Shown here piece after piece: positions 22,382 to 37,215 of a DNA stretch of 64,000 nucleotides; position 1 is the stretch's first letter, and every line of letters begins with the position of its first letter. The DNA lies in the NCBI RefSeq assembly GCF_021130785.1, contig NW_025777499.1, positions 1 to 64,000 on the forward strand, given 5' to 3'. Under the pieces are notes generated by a model that saw only the letters and a list, made by a program, of their open reading frames with translations, did not search any database and had not been told where the DNA came from. The DNA comes from Homalodisca vitripennis. Its lineage: Eukaryota; Arthropoda; Insecta; Hemiptera; Cicadellidae. A program made the position numbers and the translations under genes.

Positions 22382-25300
22382 AAATACCAGGTAACGAACT
22401 CTTGCAAGCTTTGTACAGATAGTTAAGTTTTTTCTCAATATATAATAAAAATATGGAAGTTATTGTTTTCAAAAACTAGCGTTATATAGTATAATTCCAT
22501 ACACGCGCGTGCGCAAATGCATTTTTTTCGCATTATAGTGATTTTAGCTTCTGGGAAATCTGCCTCAGAACATTATAAAGAAAAACTATGAAATATATAC
22601 CCATATTGAAAAAAAAAAACAGTTTATTTTCCCAATATTATGAAGTTCAAGTTTAATATATATGTAGAGATTTAAATAAATATCATATGTGTACAAATAT
22701 GTGCATTGACATAATGAAATGATTTTAAATTATCATGAAGTAATGTTGAAAATAGGATGTGATAAATTCATATAAGCTAATCGTATCAAATACCCCTTTA
22801 CAATTAATTTTTACAGCAACCGCTTGAGAAGACATTAACAATCAAGCAGGTTCTCCCATTTGCCTCGCCAATGTGGTAATTAAATTTGTGTCGCTCTCAC
22901 TCAACGCTACGTTGGAAATCCTTTTTAGAGCGGAATGCTCTTAATTCATATTTCTAAAATAGAATATGATCCAACTATAGATTTTCTAAAAAAATATCTT
23001 GTATGGCAGTACAATTAAATAATCTGAAATTAATATAACTATAAATTGCAAAATGTTTATTTGTTTTACAGTTCAGTTTTGAATTTTATACTCTGCGTTT
23101 TGTAACGCTCGTATAGCAGGAAGGCTTTAGTAACAGAAGTGCTATTGGTAACACCACTTCTATATTTTTGTTGAGTAGAAATCTGAGGGCATTACATTAA
23201 CTATATTTTACTGAATCATTTTACGCAAAAGTCAAATTTTTGTTATTTAATAAAAAACAACCGGGAAATAAGTACAAGTATTTTGATATATTTTAAAATT
23301 TTTGATACATTATTAAAGTGGTATACACTTTTTTATAATAACAATACGATATGCATTTTAGACATAGTTCCTTGTGTGACTTACATTTACACCACGTTTT
23401 TCCTTCAATTGCGGTGCGAATAATTTTGGGATTCATCAAAATTTCATATCAGTCTATTGAAGGGACAGGAAAAAAACGGTAGTTTAAATTAAAGTAATTT
23501 GCAGATAACTCTCTTTTTCGGTGTAAATTTATGACTACCGCTAAAGTAGCCATAACCACCTACTTTAAAAAACGAATTTCACCTTTTAAAAGTGATAATT
23601 TATTGAAGAAGAAACGTTTATATACCATGCAGCTTTACTCTAAATCCTACTAAAATAAATGTTTTGACATAGAACGAATTCAACTACACTATGTCAAATT
23701 TTGTCCAAGCTACCCTTGTAGCCATGTGAAACTTACTGGGAATCCATTAGGAACTCCATCCCTTAAAGAGATGAAACATTTTTATGTCTGTCTGCCTCTC
23801 TGTATGTCACTCCGCACGACATCAGGAGAACAAACTTGAAACATAGCATAAATATTTATATTGACATTAGGATTATCGAGCTCTATGGAATATCGCTTAG
23901 TGATTGCAAAGCCAGTTACTCAGCTTGATATATCTAGAACGAATTTGGTTATAACAACGTGAATTTATGTGTACAGCTTAGCTACAGTTTATAGAAAAAA
24001 TCTTCTTCTGTCTGTATATATGCTACATGTGTGTTAGCTTTTCTGATGGATGTTCCAGTACCTATATAACATTGAACTATGGACTAAAACTTTTTTACAA
24101 GTGACATTATTTCTTCCCAAACGCGACTATAGCAAGGTTCCACTAAAAGTATTTGGCTGAGGCTTTACTTAACTATCTGAAGATTATTTCTAAATGTACG
24201 AGTTCATCGGTATACTTAAAATTTGGCATGAAACTTCATATATACATGAAAATGAATGAGTTTGTGCCTAATTACTGAATAAAAAGTACGTGTATTAAAA
24301 ATGTTAGTTTAAAAATGATGAATTTTACCGTTTTTTCTTAACATTTTTATCTTAATTTTTAATTTTAAACTGTTAAAAACCCAAATGCGACTTTAATAAA
24401 TTTAAATGTTACTTTTAATAGATTAAAGATCATTACAATTTTCTATCATCAATAGTGACGAAATATATATCTTGGACATTTCAATTTAAAATTAAACTTG
24501 AAATTGTTTGTAAATATAAATTGTTTCTTTGACTAACAGCCTGGTTATTCTAAAAGCGGATTTGTGTGGAAAGAGAGAGCTACACCTCTGCGTTTTCAAA
24601 CTGTACCTACTCTATTATAACGGTACGGAATTGTAAGGAACAACTGACCTTAGTTACGCAAACTGAATAAGATGATTCGGAGTTTTCAAATTTATTTCAA
24701 AAGGTATTTATATCTCGTAGTAATTCGTAATCTGAATTGGCGTCTTAATTACAATAAAATCAATATCAAATTATTTAAAAACTTATAAACAAAAAAAGTA
24801 CTCTTTACATACACGAAAATATAGTCTCACATGGACCACAGAGGCTTGTGCGTAGTGACGACTCAATTTATTGTTGATGTGCACAGCGGATCTATAATAA
24901 CTAACATATTAATAATAATAAACCAGATTCATGTCTTAAAAACAATTATTCTATCTAAAATCTAAAACAAAATAAAACAACTGTAATTTTTTGGCCATGG
25001 GACTCATAAATTATGTCAAAATACTAAATAGTCTAATTATTATAATGTAAAACCATATAAGAAATAAGGTATTTTATTTCGTATATAAGAAATAATTGAA
25101 TTGGGCAAAATTAATTATTAACGTTAATTAAAAGTAAATGTAGGTTATTAGATGTGTTAAGAACCATCGGAGATGGGAGTCGAGACGGCCTAAGACGGCT
25201 TAGGAAAACAATAGAAACAGTTTGTTACGTTTAATAATGTTAGTTAGTCCAGCAAATAGAGGTGATCAGATGTATGTCTACTATATAGACGAGAGCAGCG

Positions 25301-28259
25301 ACTCAGCGTGTGTTTTTATTAGTGAATTAACTAACAAATAGAAACCTATGTTATTGTTGCATTTAACCTTACTGAGTAACGACAAATACTAACTTTAAAT
25401 TATAATTTATTTATCCAAATTATTTTATTGGGTAAAGTAAATACCATTTGATTCAATAGTTGTTTTATGTATATCTCCAAGGGGACATAACCCTGTCACA
25501 GTATACAGTTAAGGTTATGGCCACCATATTTGAGATAAATTACTCTCATAGTGCAGCATTTAACACATTGTTAGACGAGGTCTCGAGCTAGCGAAGGTTG
25601 AGTGTCAGATGAGTCAAATGACGTTGTGGCAAAGCTAATTTTGTTTCATCACTATGTTCATCACATCCAAACCTCACTAGCTTTAAAAATGTAAACTGAA
25701 GGTTCATTTTTCAATGTCAAGTTTCTTTAAATATGACCTTAATGTAACAAACTTTCCACATTTTTGTCTTATACAATATACAGTAAAATTTGCAGTCTTG
25801 TATAAGAAAATATAAACATATTTATTTCAGTGGACTTTTTAAGTTCTAAGAAAGTAAAATGATTTTTTGTGTGTAATAGATTCAAAATTATTTCCTTTAC
25901 ATCAGGTAAATTGTCAGTTTGAACAATAAAAATATATTTTTGATAAACAACAACTTTATGTTGACTCAGTACAATTAATCATGTTTTTTAATGAATATTA
26001 CTCCCCGTGATATCATAATAATTGGACACGAAACTTAACACGGAACTTAAACAAATATTAAAAAAAAAAATAATATTCCTATCTAAAACATGTTTTTAAA
26101 TATTTTCTGAGCTCGTTAATAATTTAAACAAAAAAATTGTTTCATGCAGGAATGAATTGGAATTTTACTTGCTGAAAGTCATTACGTGCATAGTTTGAAT
26201 TCTTATCCATCCAAAGATATTGCGTTAACGTTATCAAAAACTTACTACACAGTTTCACTCACGCTACAGAAAAATAATTAAATTTGTTCTCTTAAAATAA
26301 TCCAAATGTTATTACAAACTAAATTTAATACTTATCATGTAAAATTATTTTGAGTATTGTGCAATCTTGCATCACTTATTGGTTAAAACTTCTAGAATAT
26401 TAGTGTCTGAAAAAATAAACTACTGTTTCGAGAGTAAATTTAAATACCAAGACATAAGATATTTTTAAAAAGGAAGTTCGGAAATGATATCTAAATGTCT
26501 TGTAGGAGCAATCTATTTAAATTCAAATATCACCTAGTATAACCCACAGGGTAATAATACTATAAAAAAAATAAATCGGAGGTTTAAATTCTTTTAAATC
26601 GGTCCAGTATTTTTCAAGAGAGTTAAAACAGAAATATTCAGAGATTTATCATTACATTTGCATACAATAGTATCAACGTTTTTCTCTCTACTTCAGGCCG
26701 AGCACACATTAACATTCAATCGGGCTCTTTAATTTTCGTCATAAATATTTTAATTGAATTGTTTATAATTTACTTCAGCGATCCTTAAAAACTGCTTCTT
26801 CAATCCATGTGCTCCTAACTCATGATTTTAAAATAATGATAATACTTAAATTAATAAAGTTAGTTATTCTTAAGATATTCTTATTGAAATAGTCGTAGCC
26901 ACCACGTACTCCCATTAAAGTAAACTATATTCCTATCAGTAATCATAATAAAAAAATCAAATCGTAAATTGTTTGTAAAGGGAGGGAATATGGATTTATC
27001 ATAATATTAAAAGGTAGTAGACATAAGGACATTTTCTACTCGTTTATAATTCATTTTCTTCGTTAATTAACGATACTGGGGTTGGTGGCAACTAGTAAAT
27101 ATATTACTCTCAGATTTATATGGTTTTGATTGATATATTTTGAGCCGTAATTAATTAAAATTAAACCTGAGATTCAACTTGCATTTTAAAGCAATTTAGA
27201 TTCGCCAGGCAACTTAGATTGCCATATAATTAACTTGCAGTAACAGAAGTTCTTAAAACATTTTGGTTGAGTTTCATATGTATTGGCATTGTATCGATTT
27301 TATATAACTACTCATAAAGTTCTGTATTAAATATCCATCAATCATAACTTTCAAAATCACTGAATGGAGACATAAATATATATTTTTAAAGGAAAGCCCA
27401 AAATAAAAATGAGTTTTTTATTTTGAAAAATAAACATGGTTGTTTACTACGTTTAAATTTACATGACAGCACTCAAAAATTGTAAAAAAACAGAAATTTG
27501 AAAAATTTGTTACTGACGCCCTTAATAATATGTATGCATTTCTTGCTGGAACCATTTATCAAATTACGCAGTTCCTAGGTTCTGTCCATTATTGCTATGA
27601 GTAATGGACTTCAAAACGAAGTTTCGCATTTTTATTTTACCTAAAAGAAGTATAAAGACTCTAAAAAATAACACCACCAAATTTATCTGTATGGGTTCCA
27701 GCTGAAACAACATTAGAAAATTTCATATTCTTAATGAAGATTTTATATTAGAATTGTTATAACATACCTAATGCGCAAAATATTTTCATGTAAATTACGG
27801 AGTAATTTGAGATTCAACCGCTCGTTATTCTCACTCAATATAAACAATACAGTAGTGTATATACTCGTTTGAACGAGAAATATCTTAAGCTACATGTTTT
27901 ATTCTACTTTATAAGGTGTCATGCAAAAATTACTTCTTTAAATTTTGTTTCAAAAAGTCTAAAATCCAATGTCTTCTTTTATTTTCTTTTAATCTTTTAC
28001 TGCTATTAAATTTTAAAAATTTCAAACAGCAGTGTAATCTTTTAACCTAACCTTGTTGTTTTAATCATAGTAATTACTTAACCGGGTATCACAGACTATT
28101 CAATATCCATCTCACAAAACTTTAGGAAGATACGGAATAGTTTTTGACTTTTATTTTTAAGTTCTAAAATTGTATAGAGCAGTTATGACAATTTCAAATA
28201 ATCGTATTTAAGTTTTTAGACATAAACAGATTTATGCTCAACTAGTACAATTCTAGAGT
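22382..28259. other. AT-rich intergenic sequence, no gene supported
   Basis: The stretch lacks recognisable coding sequence. It includes the second copy of the 18.6-kb dispersed repeat (25505-25640) and an old repeat-like segment at about 23760-23990 (TCTGTCTGCCTCTCTGTATG...CGCACGACATCAGGAGAAC) of a style common in insect interspersed repeats. Confidence 0.5.
25505..25640. repeat. Old dispersed repeat, copy 2
   Basis: Partner of 18615-18740; substitutions are spread throughout, so the pair is ancient. Confidence 0.45.
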
Positions 28260-28695
28260 GTTCAACACGTATTGTAGAACGACAGCTGATCAGTATCGCC
28301 TATCCCTTTCATGATGAGCCTAGATATTTTTCAGGATAAAAGAAAGATTCCTTCGAAGATGGATGGCATTATACATCTTCAACAATAAGCCAGGACGACG
28401 AAACGAGAAATCTGGTTTAAGAGCCTCGCTCAAATTTCCATCTAGACAAGAAGCTCTGATTTTTGTCAGAAAGAACTGAGATTTCCAACTCTTTATTGGT
28501 GAAGGCAGAAATGTCCTCTACCATTCCGGAATCAACTTGCAGCAAAGCTGGTGTCTCGGAAAAAGACGGTCTCGATTCTCTCCATGGAGGCACCCTCCAT
28601 GATGGAAGGTAGGAGCCGGCGCTTAGCTTCTGGGTCACAATTCTGTAACCAAGGGCCCACGGATCGTACTCAACCTGGGTTGCATCATATTACGT
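28260..28695 (-). pseudogene. R1-like LINE fragment (linker and start of reverse transcriptase)
   Basis: Frame-switching minus-strand translation gives YDPWALGYRIVTQKL, the conserved linker between endonuclease and RT in R1-clade LINEs, followed by MERIETVFF and DISAFTNKELE. The RT start then reads (with frameshifts) K..SS..DG..SEALK, RRPGLLLKMYNAIH and ARLIMKGIGD-like residues, matching the 'APG.DGI...LLKMYN...LI.KGKGD' block. The fragment is GC-richer than its surroundings, contains several frame breaks, and lacks the endonuclease and the catalytic YADD region. It is possibly from the same LINE lineage as 51561-52425, which holds the C-terminal end. Confidence 0.68.
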
Positions 28696-30495
28696 ACTTT
28701 AATACGTCAATATATCAAAATAAACTCCAGATTTTTTAATTTTTAAATAATGAAAGTTCCTTTTAAAAATACTTGTGGTAAACAGCCAAAATTGTGATAC
28801 TTCTAATTGAAATTCTCTAAACGATACATGTATAGACAAATTAAAAACTAATTTATAAATTATGTTATTATAGTATAATGTATAACGTTTTGTGTACGTA
28901 TAAACTTCATAATTTATATGTATGAAAAAGATCTTTCCTTCTCTGATCAAACAAATAGAATTCGATGAAACCAATATTTAATAATTTAATACATATTATG
29001 TATAGCAATTAACCATTCATGGAGAACATTGATAGGAATTTGTGATAACTGTAAATATATTTGGAAAACTAATAATGGAAGCCAAATTTTACCATTGGTT
29101 GTGTTTCAAATCTATAAACAACTAAAAAATGGACAAGAAGTTTGATCTCAATAGTATAATAGTAGTAATAAAAATTTTAAATATTTAAGAAATTCTAGAA
29201 TAATTCTCATTGATAGACATATAGTATTATTTTATGGGTTTAAAATACAAATTAATAAAATATAAAGACCACATAACGATTCAATGTCCAGGCTTAATTC
29301 TGCTTATGATATACGTACTACGCGCTGCACTCTGAACCTTTATATTTAGGGACATCCATTGTCCCAGCCCTTTTGTTCAGGAATTATCTACCTAGGCAAC
29401 AAATACCCTGTAAGGTATGAAAGTGACTGAGACTCAGCAATATAGTAGTATCACATACCTAATGAATTACAAATAACATGTGTGCAATCTTCATAGACAG
29501 GCTGTTGAATTTGAAAGAAAGAAAGAAAGAAACACTTCTTTATTGAGGCGATTGTATTGATTGAATAAAATAATGTACGATGATATAATAGATTTAATAA
29601 AAAAGAAGCAGTTTTAAATTTGTTACAATTGTCCAAAAAGGTCTGCTGATGTATATGTTATCTTATTCCTCATCAATCGAAATAAAACAACAGAAAAAAA
29701 TTTTATATTACATGTCAACACATACCATGTTATCTACCATACTGTGGGTTATCTATTTTTTTATATAGTATTCTTTATAAAATAGTTACATTTTAATTAT
29801 AAATGAACCCTAATAAAATATCTGTGTCAAAATATTTATATAAGTAGTAAAAAGTATGCTCGAACTATGGTTATTCTAACCTTTCAAAGTTTTGGACAGT
29901 CTAATAATTAATAGTTTTATATTGTGCCGTAAGTAATATTAGGTGATGGTTTTTCACGATTGTAAGAATGGTTTTTTAGATAATATAACAATTGAAAGAA
30001 ATTTAGGATTAATTCCATACGAATTCTTACGAAACCCTACTGATTAATTAATATTCACACACAGAATAATTTTATTCTGAAAAGTAAGTAGTTTTTTATA
30101 GGTTCATCTTTCAAAAAATAATATTAAAATTATACAATCATATGACATAGGATTTATTACCGTACAAAATCAATAATATTGATAAGCCAGTTTACATTCA
30201 AAACTATGGTGGGTTTTTCATTTTTAATACAAAAAGTATTTCAAACTCCATCGTCAGTATATCTTGCTATCTCGACGACTCTCCACCATATAATTAGGCG
30301 CTCTTTCTGCCATTATTATTTAACTCGTCACAAGTAATACTGTCTAATGGATAGCTGCAGGAGAGTTGCAGGGCCACATTTCATAGTTTGACACAAACGT
30401 TTTACCACATTTACAGTTATAATATTGTTTTAGATGAAGTAACACCTTAGTCTGATTTTTTATTTAAAATAATGTTTTGTTTTAAGTACTTACTT

Positions 30496-30523
30496 AAGGT
30501 ATATATAATATTATATATACCTT
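30496..30523. repeat. Perfect 28-bp palindrome
   Basis: AAGGTATATATAAT followed by its exact reverse complement, with no spacer. Such a sequence can extrude a cruciform; it may be the relic of a small foldback element. Confidence 0.85.
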
Positions 30524-31517
30524 TGTTATTATATAATTATATATAAAATAACAACTTTTCGGAATATTTATATCATAAATACTGGACCGGGTAGTAAAAA
30601 AATATTATTATAAAACGTGTTTTACAAACTATATAATTTTATAAAATACCTGATTACGTATAATTGTGATAATATTTAATACTAATATTTTAAGATGGTA
30701 GAAATATTAAATTTCTAAACTATATTATTTGCAACAATTATAACACCAAAGAATAAAATATACAAGAATATTTAGTAATCTATCATATAGTATTTATAAT
30801 TATAGGTGAATCAAATAATATTCACAATTACGTTTCTAAAAATATGAGAAATAACCAAGGCCATACAATCTCTTTTTCTCACATTGAGCACGCAGCTCGG
30901 GTTGGGGGCAGGAAGTTCACTGTGGGTGAAGCTCTGCTGAATTTGTCTTGCCTTTGTTCTCAGGTCGTTTTTAAGCGGAACTTATAATTCAACCCTCAAC
31001 CTATGCCCCCCTTCTAGATTTTATGTCACATTTTCATAATAAAATAAATTTACTAAATGTTGACTACAGTAAATAATAATAATAAAATAAAGAAATACTG
31101 TGAATGAAAATATTTATTCCTGTAACATATTTCTTAGAATTCAATTATGAGGTAATTTACAAACTAAAATTGGTATTTTGGGATATCAGAATAGACCAAC
31201 AACGTCTGCATTGTGATTGTTATTCCAAAATTTCTTGTTTTAAGGTATCTTATAGTTAACTTGCTACCTCATTACGCGTACTTTGGGTACTCAGCTTAAA
31301 AGTGGAATAATGCGAGTAGGACAAAATTATTTCTTCTAACATTACTTTTGTTGATACTACATATTTGCTTTATTTACGATGATTTTAAATTGATATGTAC
31401 TGTAATATTGACCATTTTCATCCATCTCAAAACAACCTATAATGAAAAATGTATCTATGAACTCAATAAGTGATATAAACATACACAATTTTAAACGTTG
31501 CCATATGTATTTGAAAT

Positions 31518-31559
31518 TTAAGGTGAATATATATATATATATATAAATATTCACCTTAA
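31518..31559. repeat. Inverted repeat with (TA)n core
   Basis: TTAAGGTGAATAT at 31518-31530 pairs exactly with ATATTCACCTTAA at 31547-31559 around a short TA run. Confidence 0.8.
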
Positions 31560-33260
31560 GAATTTTAGATTTTAGAAGAATTTTAAATTATCAATAACAA
31601 AGTAGCCCTCTTAAATTGAGACATAAGATAAATGAGATAATTTGAAACTGGCACAAGATCAGTCTAATTTTAAAAATTGTTGTGTGGGTGTAAATTCCAT
31701 ACGTTAATGAGGAAAATGAACAAAAAAAGGACACGAAACATCTCTTAAAACTAATTGGATGATTAGACATCGTTCTGTAATGCTGTCTAGGATGATAAGA
31801 TTTTAAAAGTGAGAACATGAGCCCTACTCACGATAGATAGTAGTGCATTTCATCTTAAAATAAAGATGAACAGGAGATTACTGTTTATTTATTTGGCAGT
31901 AATCTGGTTAGTTTCACATTAATAGTTTCCAGGTGAATATGAGAATGACTAATTATAAAATATTTGAAAGGTTCTAACGATTAGATGGCTATTATTAAGT
32001 AGTTACTATACCCGTTTATCGTCCATACCTATATTCCTAGGATTTTTAAAATTAAATTTCATAACCGAATTGCAATTAATATATTTTTAAAACGCAAAAT
32101 TGTAAATCTGTTAGGTACTATATATATATTGAATCTCAGCTTAAAGAGTAATTCTACGAGAAATAATTATAATTGTAAAACGGCATCTAAATTTGTGTGT
32201 GTAATATTTCATTACTGTGTTAATATAAAACAGTTTGCTATACAATATCTAATATCTGCTGTTGCAATAAGATAGATCATGTGTCAAAACCACACATCCA
32301 CCCCTCACCACAAACCGGTGTTCAGGTGTCACCGAAAACAGCGTGACATTTCCCCACAGCGGATAACAGCTGGATATTATTGTCAAAAATATAGTACCTG
32401 TCAACTGACAGACTGTTGTTTTCTACATACTGTCTATGATGTGTCTGAAGTGGAGATATATGTGGCTTTCATTCGAATAATACGCCATATAATTAGGAAG
32501 TATTATTTTGTTTAAAATATCTTACTATAAAAAGAAACTGCGAGGTCTTTGGATTTGTAACATGAAATTTGATCAAATATACGATAGTATATTTTGTAAA
32601 ATGAGGGTCAGACCTAGATTGCTGTTACGTTACCAGTCATGTACACTGTGCACACGGTGCAGTAAACGTGTTAAACGTGGCCACAATGTCGTAGTATAAT
32701 AGTATGGATATTAGTCTCTGCGCCAATTAGAGCACAGTATACCATTGTATATTACATCGTATAAACTATACAATATTGTTGCATTATACAAACCAGAACA
32801 GTCTCAACATGTAATTCTCTTTGAACGACTATTACCTGAAAATACCGTCCAAAAGATCGTCAGTTTTAACGCCCTATATGCTCTAAGATTTTCTAGATAT
32901 AATCGGTTGATATTAATACATATAACAATAATAATCTGTAATGATTGTAATGACTTAAAGAATTTTGTAGGAAACGATAGTGATTCTTCTAATCTAACTA
33001 ACCAATACTCGTTTTTAACTTTAAATACAACATTAAACTGCATTAAAAAATTTAGCACTCCCATCATAGGGATAATGCTTAGAGTCTTACATACTATTAA
33101 AACCATGTTACCTGAGATCTATGTAAAGTTCTATGGCTGTTTGCTACTTAAAGCTTAATTATTCGACTTTTGCGACAATTTTTATTCATATCTTTTTTAA
33201 TTCCATTTTCGTATTTCATATTGTTTTTAACATACAGTGACACTTTTAGCAAACTATTTT

Positions 33261-33262
<2 letters not shown>

Positions 33263-33305
<43 letters not shown>
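33263..33305. repeat. (TA)n microsatellite
   Basis: About 20 uninterrupted TA units followed by degenerate TATATGTATA. Confidence 0.95.
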
Positions 33306-33313
<8 letters not shown>

Positions 33314-36300
33314 TTGTATATATAGTATTACAAAATAATAATATGCGGAGAATCAATTAAATAATACCAATTTATATATGTTATTCATACAATAATGTAT
33401 AAGTCATTACAAAATGTAGTTGTTATGTTCAGGTTTTAAAAATTCATCTAAAATGTAAGACCCTTAAGAAAAGATTTATGTTAACTCCCATTAAAGCTCT
33501 CCTCACTAAATATCAGCAGAAAGCCTCTGTGCGCACAATGTAATTCTGTTACGCCTGTCTGCCCACAACGAACACAATTGAATCTCGTTACATTGTAACT
33601 TTCCATTAAATATTCCTGATTATATTAATAAAACATTTTCGTCTCCTAATCAGTTGATTTTGATACGAAAAATCATCAAATGTTCAAATATGTGTGATAA
33701 CCTAGAGTAAATAATTCATTACTCCACCTAAAGCTTCATTTAGTAGCGTTTACCTATAACTTGTATAAATTACCAATTAGAGAAGTAAACAAACAGTTAA
33801 AAAATGGTTTTTATATATTTTTATACCCAGAAATACTCATAAAAGAAAACAGCCTCACGACATAATATAAGCAGTACTTAAACGAGAAGCGACCAAGTGT
33901 TATATACTTGTTACATTGTTCATAACTAAATACCTGTTATTAGATAAATCAGCTATAATCTTATCTAAATTTGTACTGAGATGCTTAACTTGTCAAGTAG
34001 TTAGAAGCACTAGACACCTGACGATACATTGTGAAATAAAGTCTAATTCATATTGGATTAATATGATTATTCCTGATCTAAAATTGGCTGCTTGCATTTA
34101 ATAATATTTAACCTCACTAAGAAAATAAATATATACATTTACAAACCAATCATAAAAATTCCTCAACTGCATAGATTCTACTTTCAGATCATGTATTATA
34201 AAAGCTTTTTATGACTGCTATGTTTTATTGAAACTTGTTATAGTAACCAATTATAATCTGACAATTTTAACTTAAATAAAGTGACCCAGGTTATGACGTC
34301 ATCAACTGATAGCGAAATGACTGGATAGTCAGTAAGTGTCACCATAACGATCGACCTCAATCAATCGATGTTTTTTCCTACGGCATAATTTTACTAATGA
34401 TACCTTACTCATTTTTTTAACGAAACCGATTCTCTATTATACATATAGTATAAATATAATAAAATGCAATTGAAACCAATACTATTATTAGTAGACCATT
34501 AATACTAAATTCACATATAGTACATAAATTGTTTTAACAATATCTCTTTATCATTAACTTACGAATTCAAATAAAATGAGATTCGCTCCATCTCAAACAC
34601 ATAAGAACCTGAAAATAGGTATTTGCGATAACTAATTATTTATTGATGTACCTAATACGTTTAAGTTTCGTGTAACTACTTCACAACTTAATTTTTTTAT
34701 AAGATCTCAATCTTTATGTTTTGGATCTGGGGCATTGCAATAGTCACTGAGTGCGTGTGTGATGTTTAAAAATGAGTGGGGGGGGGGAATTTTAAAGGAA
34801 AAGTTACTTATTTGCATGAACGTATTCTTGTAAGTAGTGGCAAAAAGTAAACACATAAAATATTAAAGTTTTAGTAATCTGTATTTGGATTTATTACAGT
34901 TACAAAATTTTTCTTCCAGGCTTAGATATCCAGGTATTCACAGCAGAACAGGTTTTTAATTCACGAAGGCCGATAATTTTTAATATATATAATATTTATT
35001 AGGCAGATAAATAACACACTCATCACTAATTCACCAACTTCCCAATATCCTAAAAAGTTTAAATTTGACATACGCATGCTCCTTAAAATAAATATAAGGA
35101 CTTAAGCAATGTCATATAGATCGAACTTATATAGTGGTTTAAATAGGTTTGCAACCCCTAAAGCTATATTATTGTCTTAGCTCCCCGATGGACTACCAGC
35201 AATGAAAGTGGATACGCGCTTGACTTATGCTTTTACCTGACAAAAGAAATAGTTTTTATTAAGATCAGCCACTTATATGGGGGTACAAGAGTACCATATT
35301 TTTATTATTAAAATCTTCCCAATCGCCTAAGTTTAACTTCAAATATCAACCCCCAATACTTTAAAACCAGGCGTCACTTTCTGAAATTTTAACATCGTGA
35401 AAATCCTTTAGCTATTTAATTAGTGCAATATATATCTTGCTTTCGGCCCCCGGCGTCTATGTTACTCTACAGCACCATAATTTATGAAAATTCACGTGGA
35501 ACTGATAGTTTTAATGTAATAATGACATCCAACATTGGTTGTTTTGATTAAAAAAGATAATCTTCAGAGAATAAACAACATTTCTGAATATAGCTTGAAT
35601 AAATAAGAGTTCATTAGTTATAGAGTATGCAAACTGCTCCATGGAGATAAGTTAATCTCGCCGACAGTTTGAGTGTTTTCTGCTGCTTAGATATTTCCAA
35701 AGTAAAGAACAGGATTATAAATGTAATAAATATATGCTTTTATTACCACCATTTTGCTATCGTGGAGGATGTTTACATTTCAGTCACAATGCTGTAATAA
35801 CAGCCGAGGAACCAAGACCGTTATGAAGGTTCATTAGATCTCTGTCTTTGATTTTTTTCGATTATTTATAGTAAACTGTCGATATATTATAATCTACTAT
35901 GAAGCAAAAAGTGGTTAATAAATAAATGATCTATTCTAGCATTTTATTTGGACTAATCAGATTTTAATGGCATAGGTTTATGATGATCTTTGACGTTTAT
36001 TAAGTAATAAGACTCCTTGTATGTGATATGATTGATTAAAAAACTGTATTCCCACCTTTAAAGGACGTGAATACAGTGTTAAATGTGTTAAATTAAAGCA
36101 CGTGGTAACAAATTTAAACCGTGTAAGTCTAAGCAGGAATTAGGTTCTCTGTAACAGGTTCTCAAAGCAACTCCTAAACCAACTACTCAGGACAGTAGCT
36201 GTGGTGGGACGGGGTGGAGGTTCTCATTAACGTGCCACTAGTCAACACAACTTGCTTTCTTTTGAGTTTCTAATGTTACTGGATTATGTTGTTTCACTAA

Positions 36301-36641
36301 CTAGTTTCTTTTTAAGTTAATATTTAAACACGAAATAACAAGTCAAGCTTACATTACCAAACGAACTGTAACAACAGACGTTTGACGTGCACTACAAGAT
36401 TCCGCATACCTATCAGTGAATATATTGAGGTAGGACTCGCTTTCAATTGTAACTTTCTTTAAACATTTATTTATAACCATCATGTAGTTAAAGGTATAGT
36501 TATTACTGACGTAACTGTCAATGAGTTCAATGACAAATTTCTATTGTATACGCGCTTAAATATCCTTACTTTTCTGAAGGCCATAGAGGAATGTTTCATA
36601 ATACAGAAGTTTATTGTTGCTATATGCGGGTCAAAATGGAA

Positions 36642-37215
36642 GAATATCAAACGGTTTAAATATATGAAACGTTAAAATTTTTCTGATGTAAAATTGTTAT
36701 ATAAATGTTAAATTAACATCATATACGAGTAAGTATACATAAACTGACTCTTTAGCTGTAAATGGCAATTTTGTCCCTTCATATAGTTTTCAAACAGTTA
36801 TGTATCTGTTATATGAGTCTGACGGTTAGATGTAAGTGTAAAAAACTAAACAAAGTAGTTTTGAAGAAATAATATATCGTTTATTATTTCTAATATTTTG
36901 CAGACGTTATATTTTGCTCTCCACAGAATATCAAACGGTATAAATAATTATATGAAACTTTAAAATTTTTTTCTGATGTAAAATTGTTATATAAATGTTA
37001 AATTAACATCATATACGAGTAAGTATACATAAACTGACTAGTTAGCTGTAAATGACAATTTTGTCCTTTCATATAGTTTTAAAACAGTCATGTTTCTGTT
37101 ATATGAGTCTGACGGTTACATGTAACTGTGAAAAACTTAACAAAATAGTATTGAAGAAAAAAGTATATCGTTTATTATTTCTAATATTATGCAGTCGTTA
37201 TATTTTGCTCTCCAC
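36642..37215. repeat. Tandem duplication, ~284-bp unit, two copies
   Basis: Unit 1 (36642-36925) and unit 2 (36926-37215) both begin GAATATCAAACGGT and end TATTTTGCTCTCCAC. They share long exact stretches such as TTAACATCATATACGAGTAA, with about 5-8% difference and small indels. No coding content is visible. Confidence 0.92.

Larger units (their letters stand above)
28696..36641. other. AT-rich intergenic sequence, no gene supported
   Basis: Only simple repeats and palindromes listed separately are supported. GC-richer patches at about 30870-31010, 32280-32360 and 33500-33590 have no identifiable coding content. An open frame of 137 codons at 32745-33158 has an antisense frame almost as long and no recognisable domain. 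Confidence 0.45.

Noticed and set aside
32745..33158. 137-codon plus-strand open frame as a host gene
   Set aside because: No recognisable domain, AT-driven amino-acid composition, and a 100-codon antisense frame over the same bases. No splice or poly(A) context singles it out.
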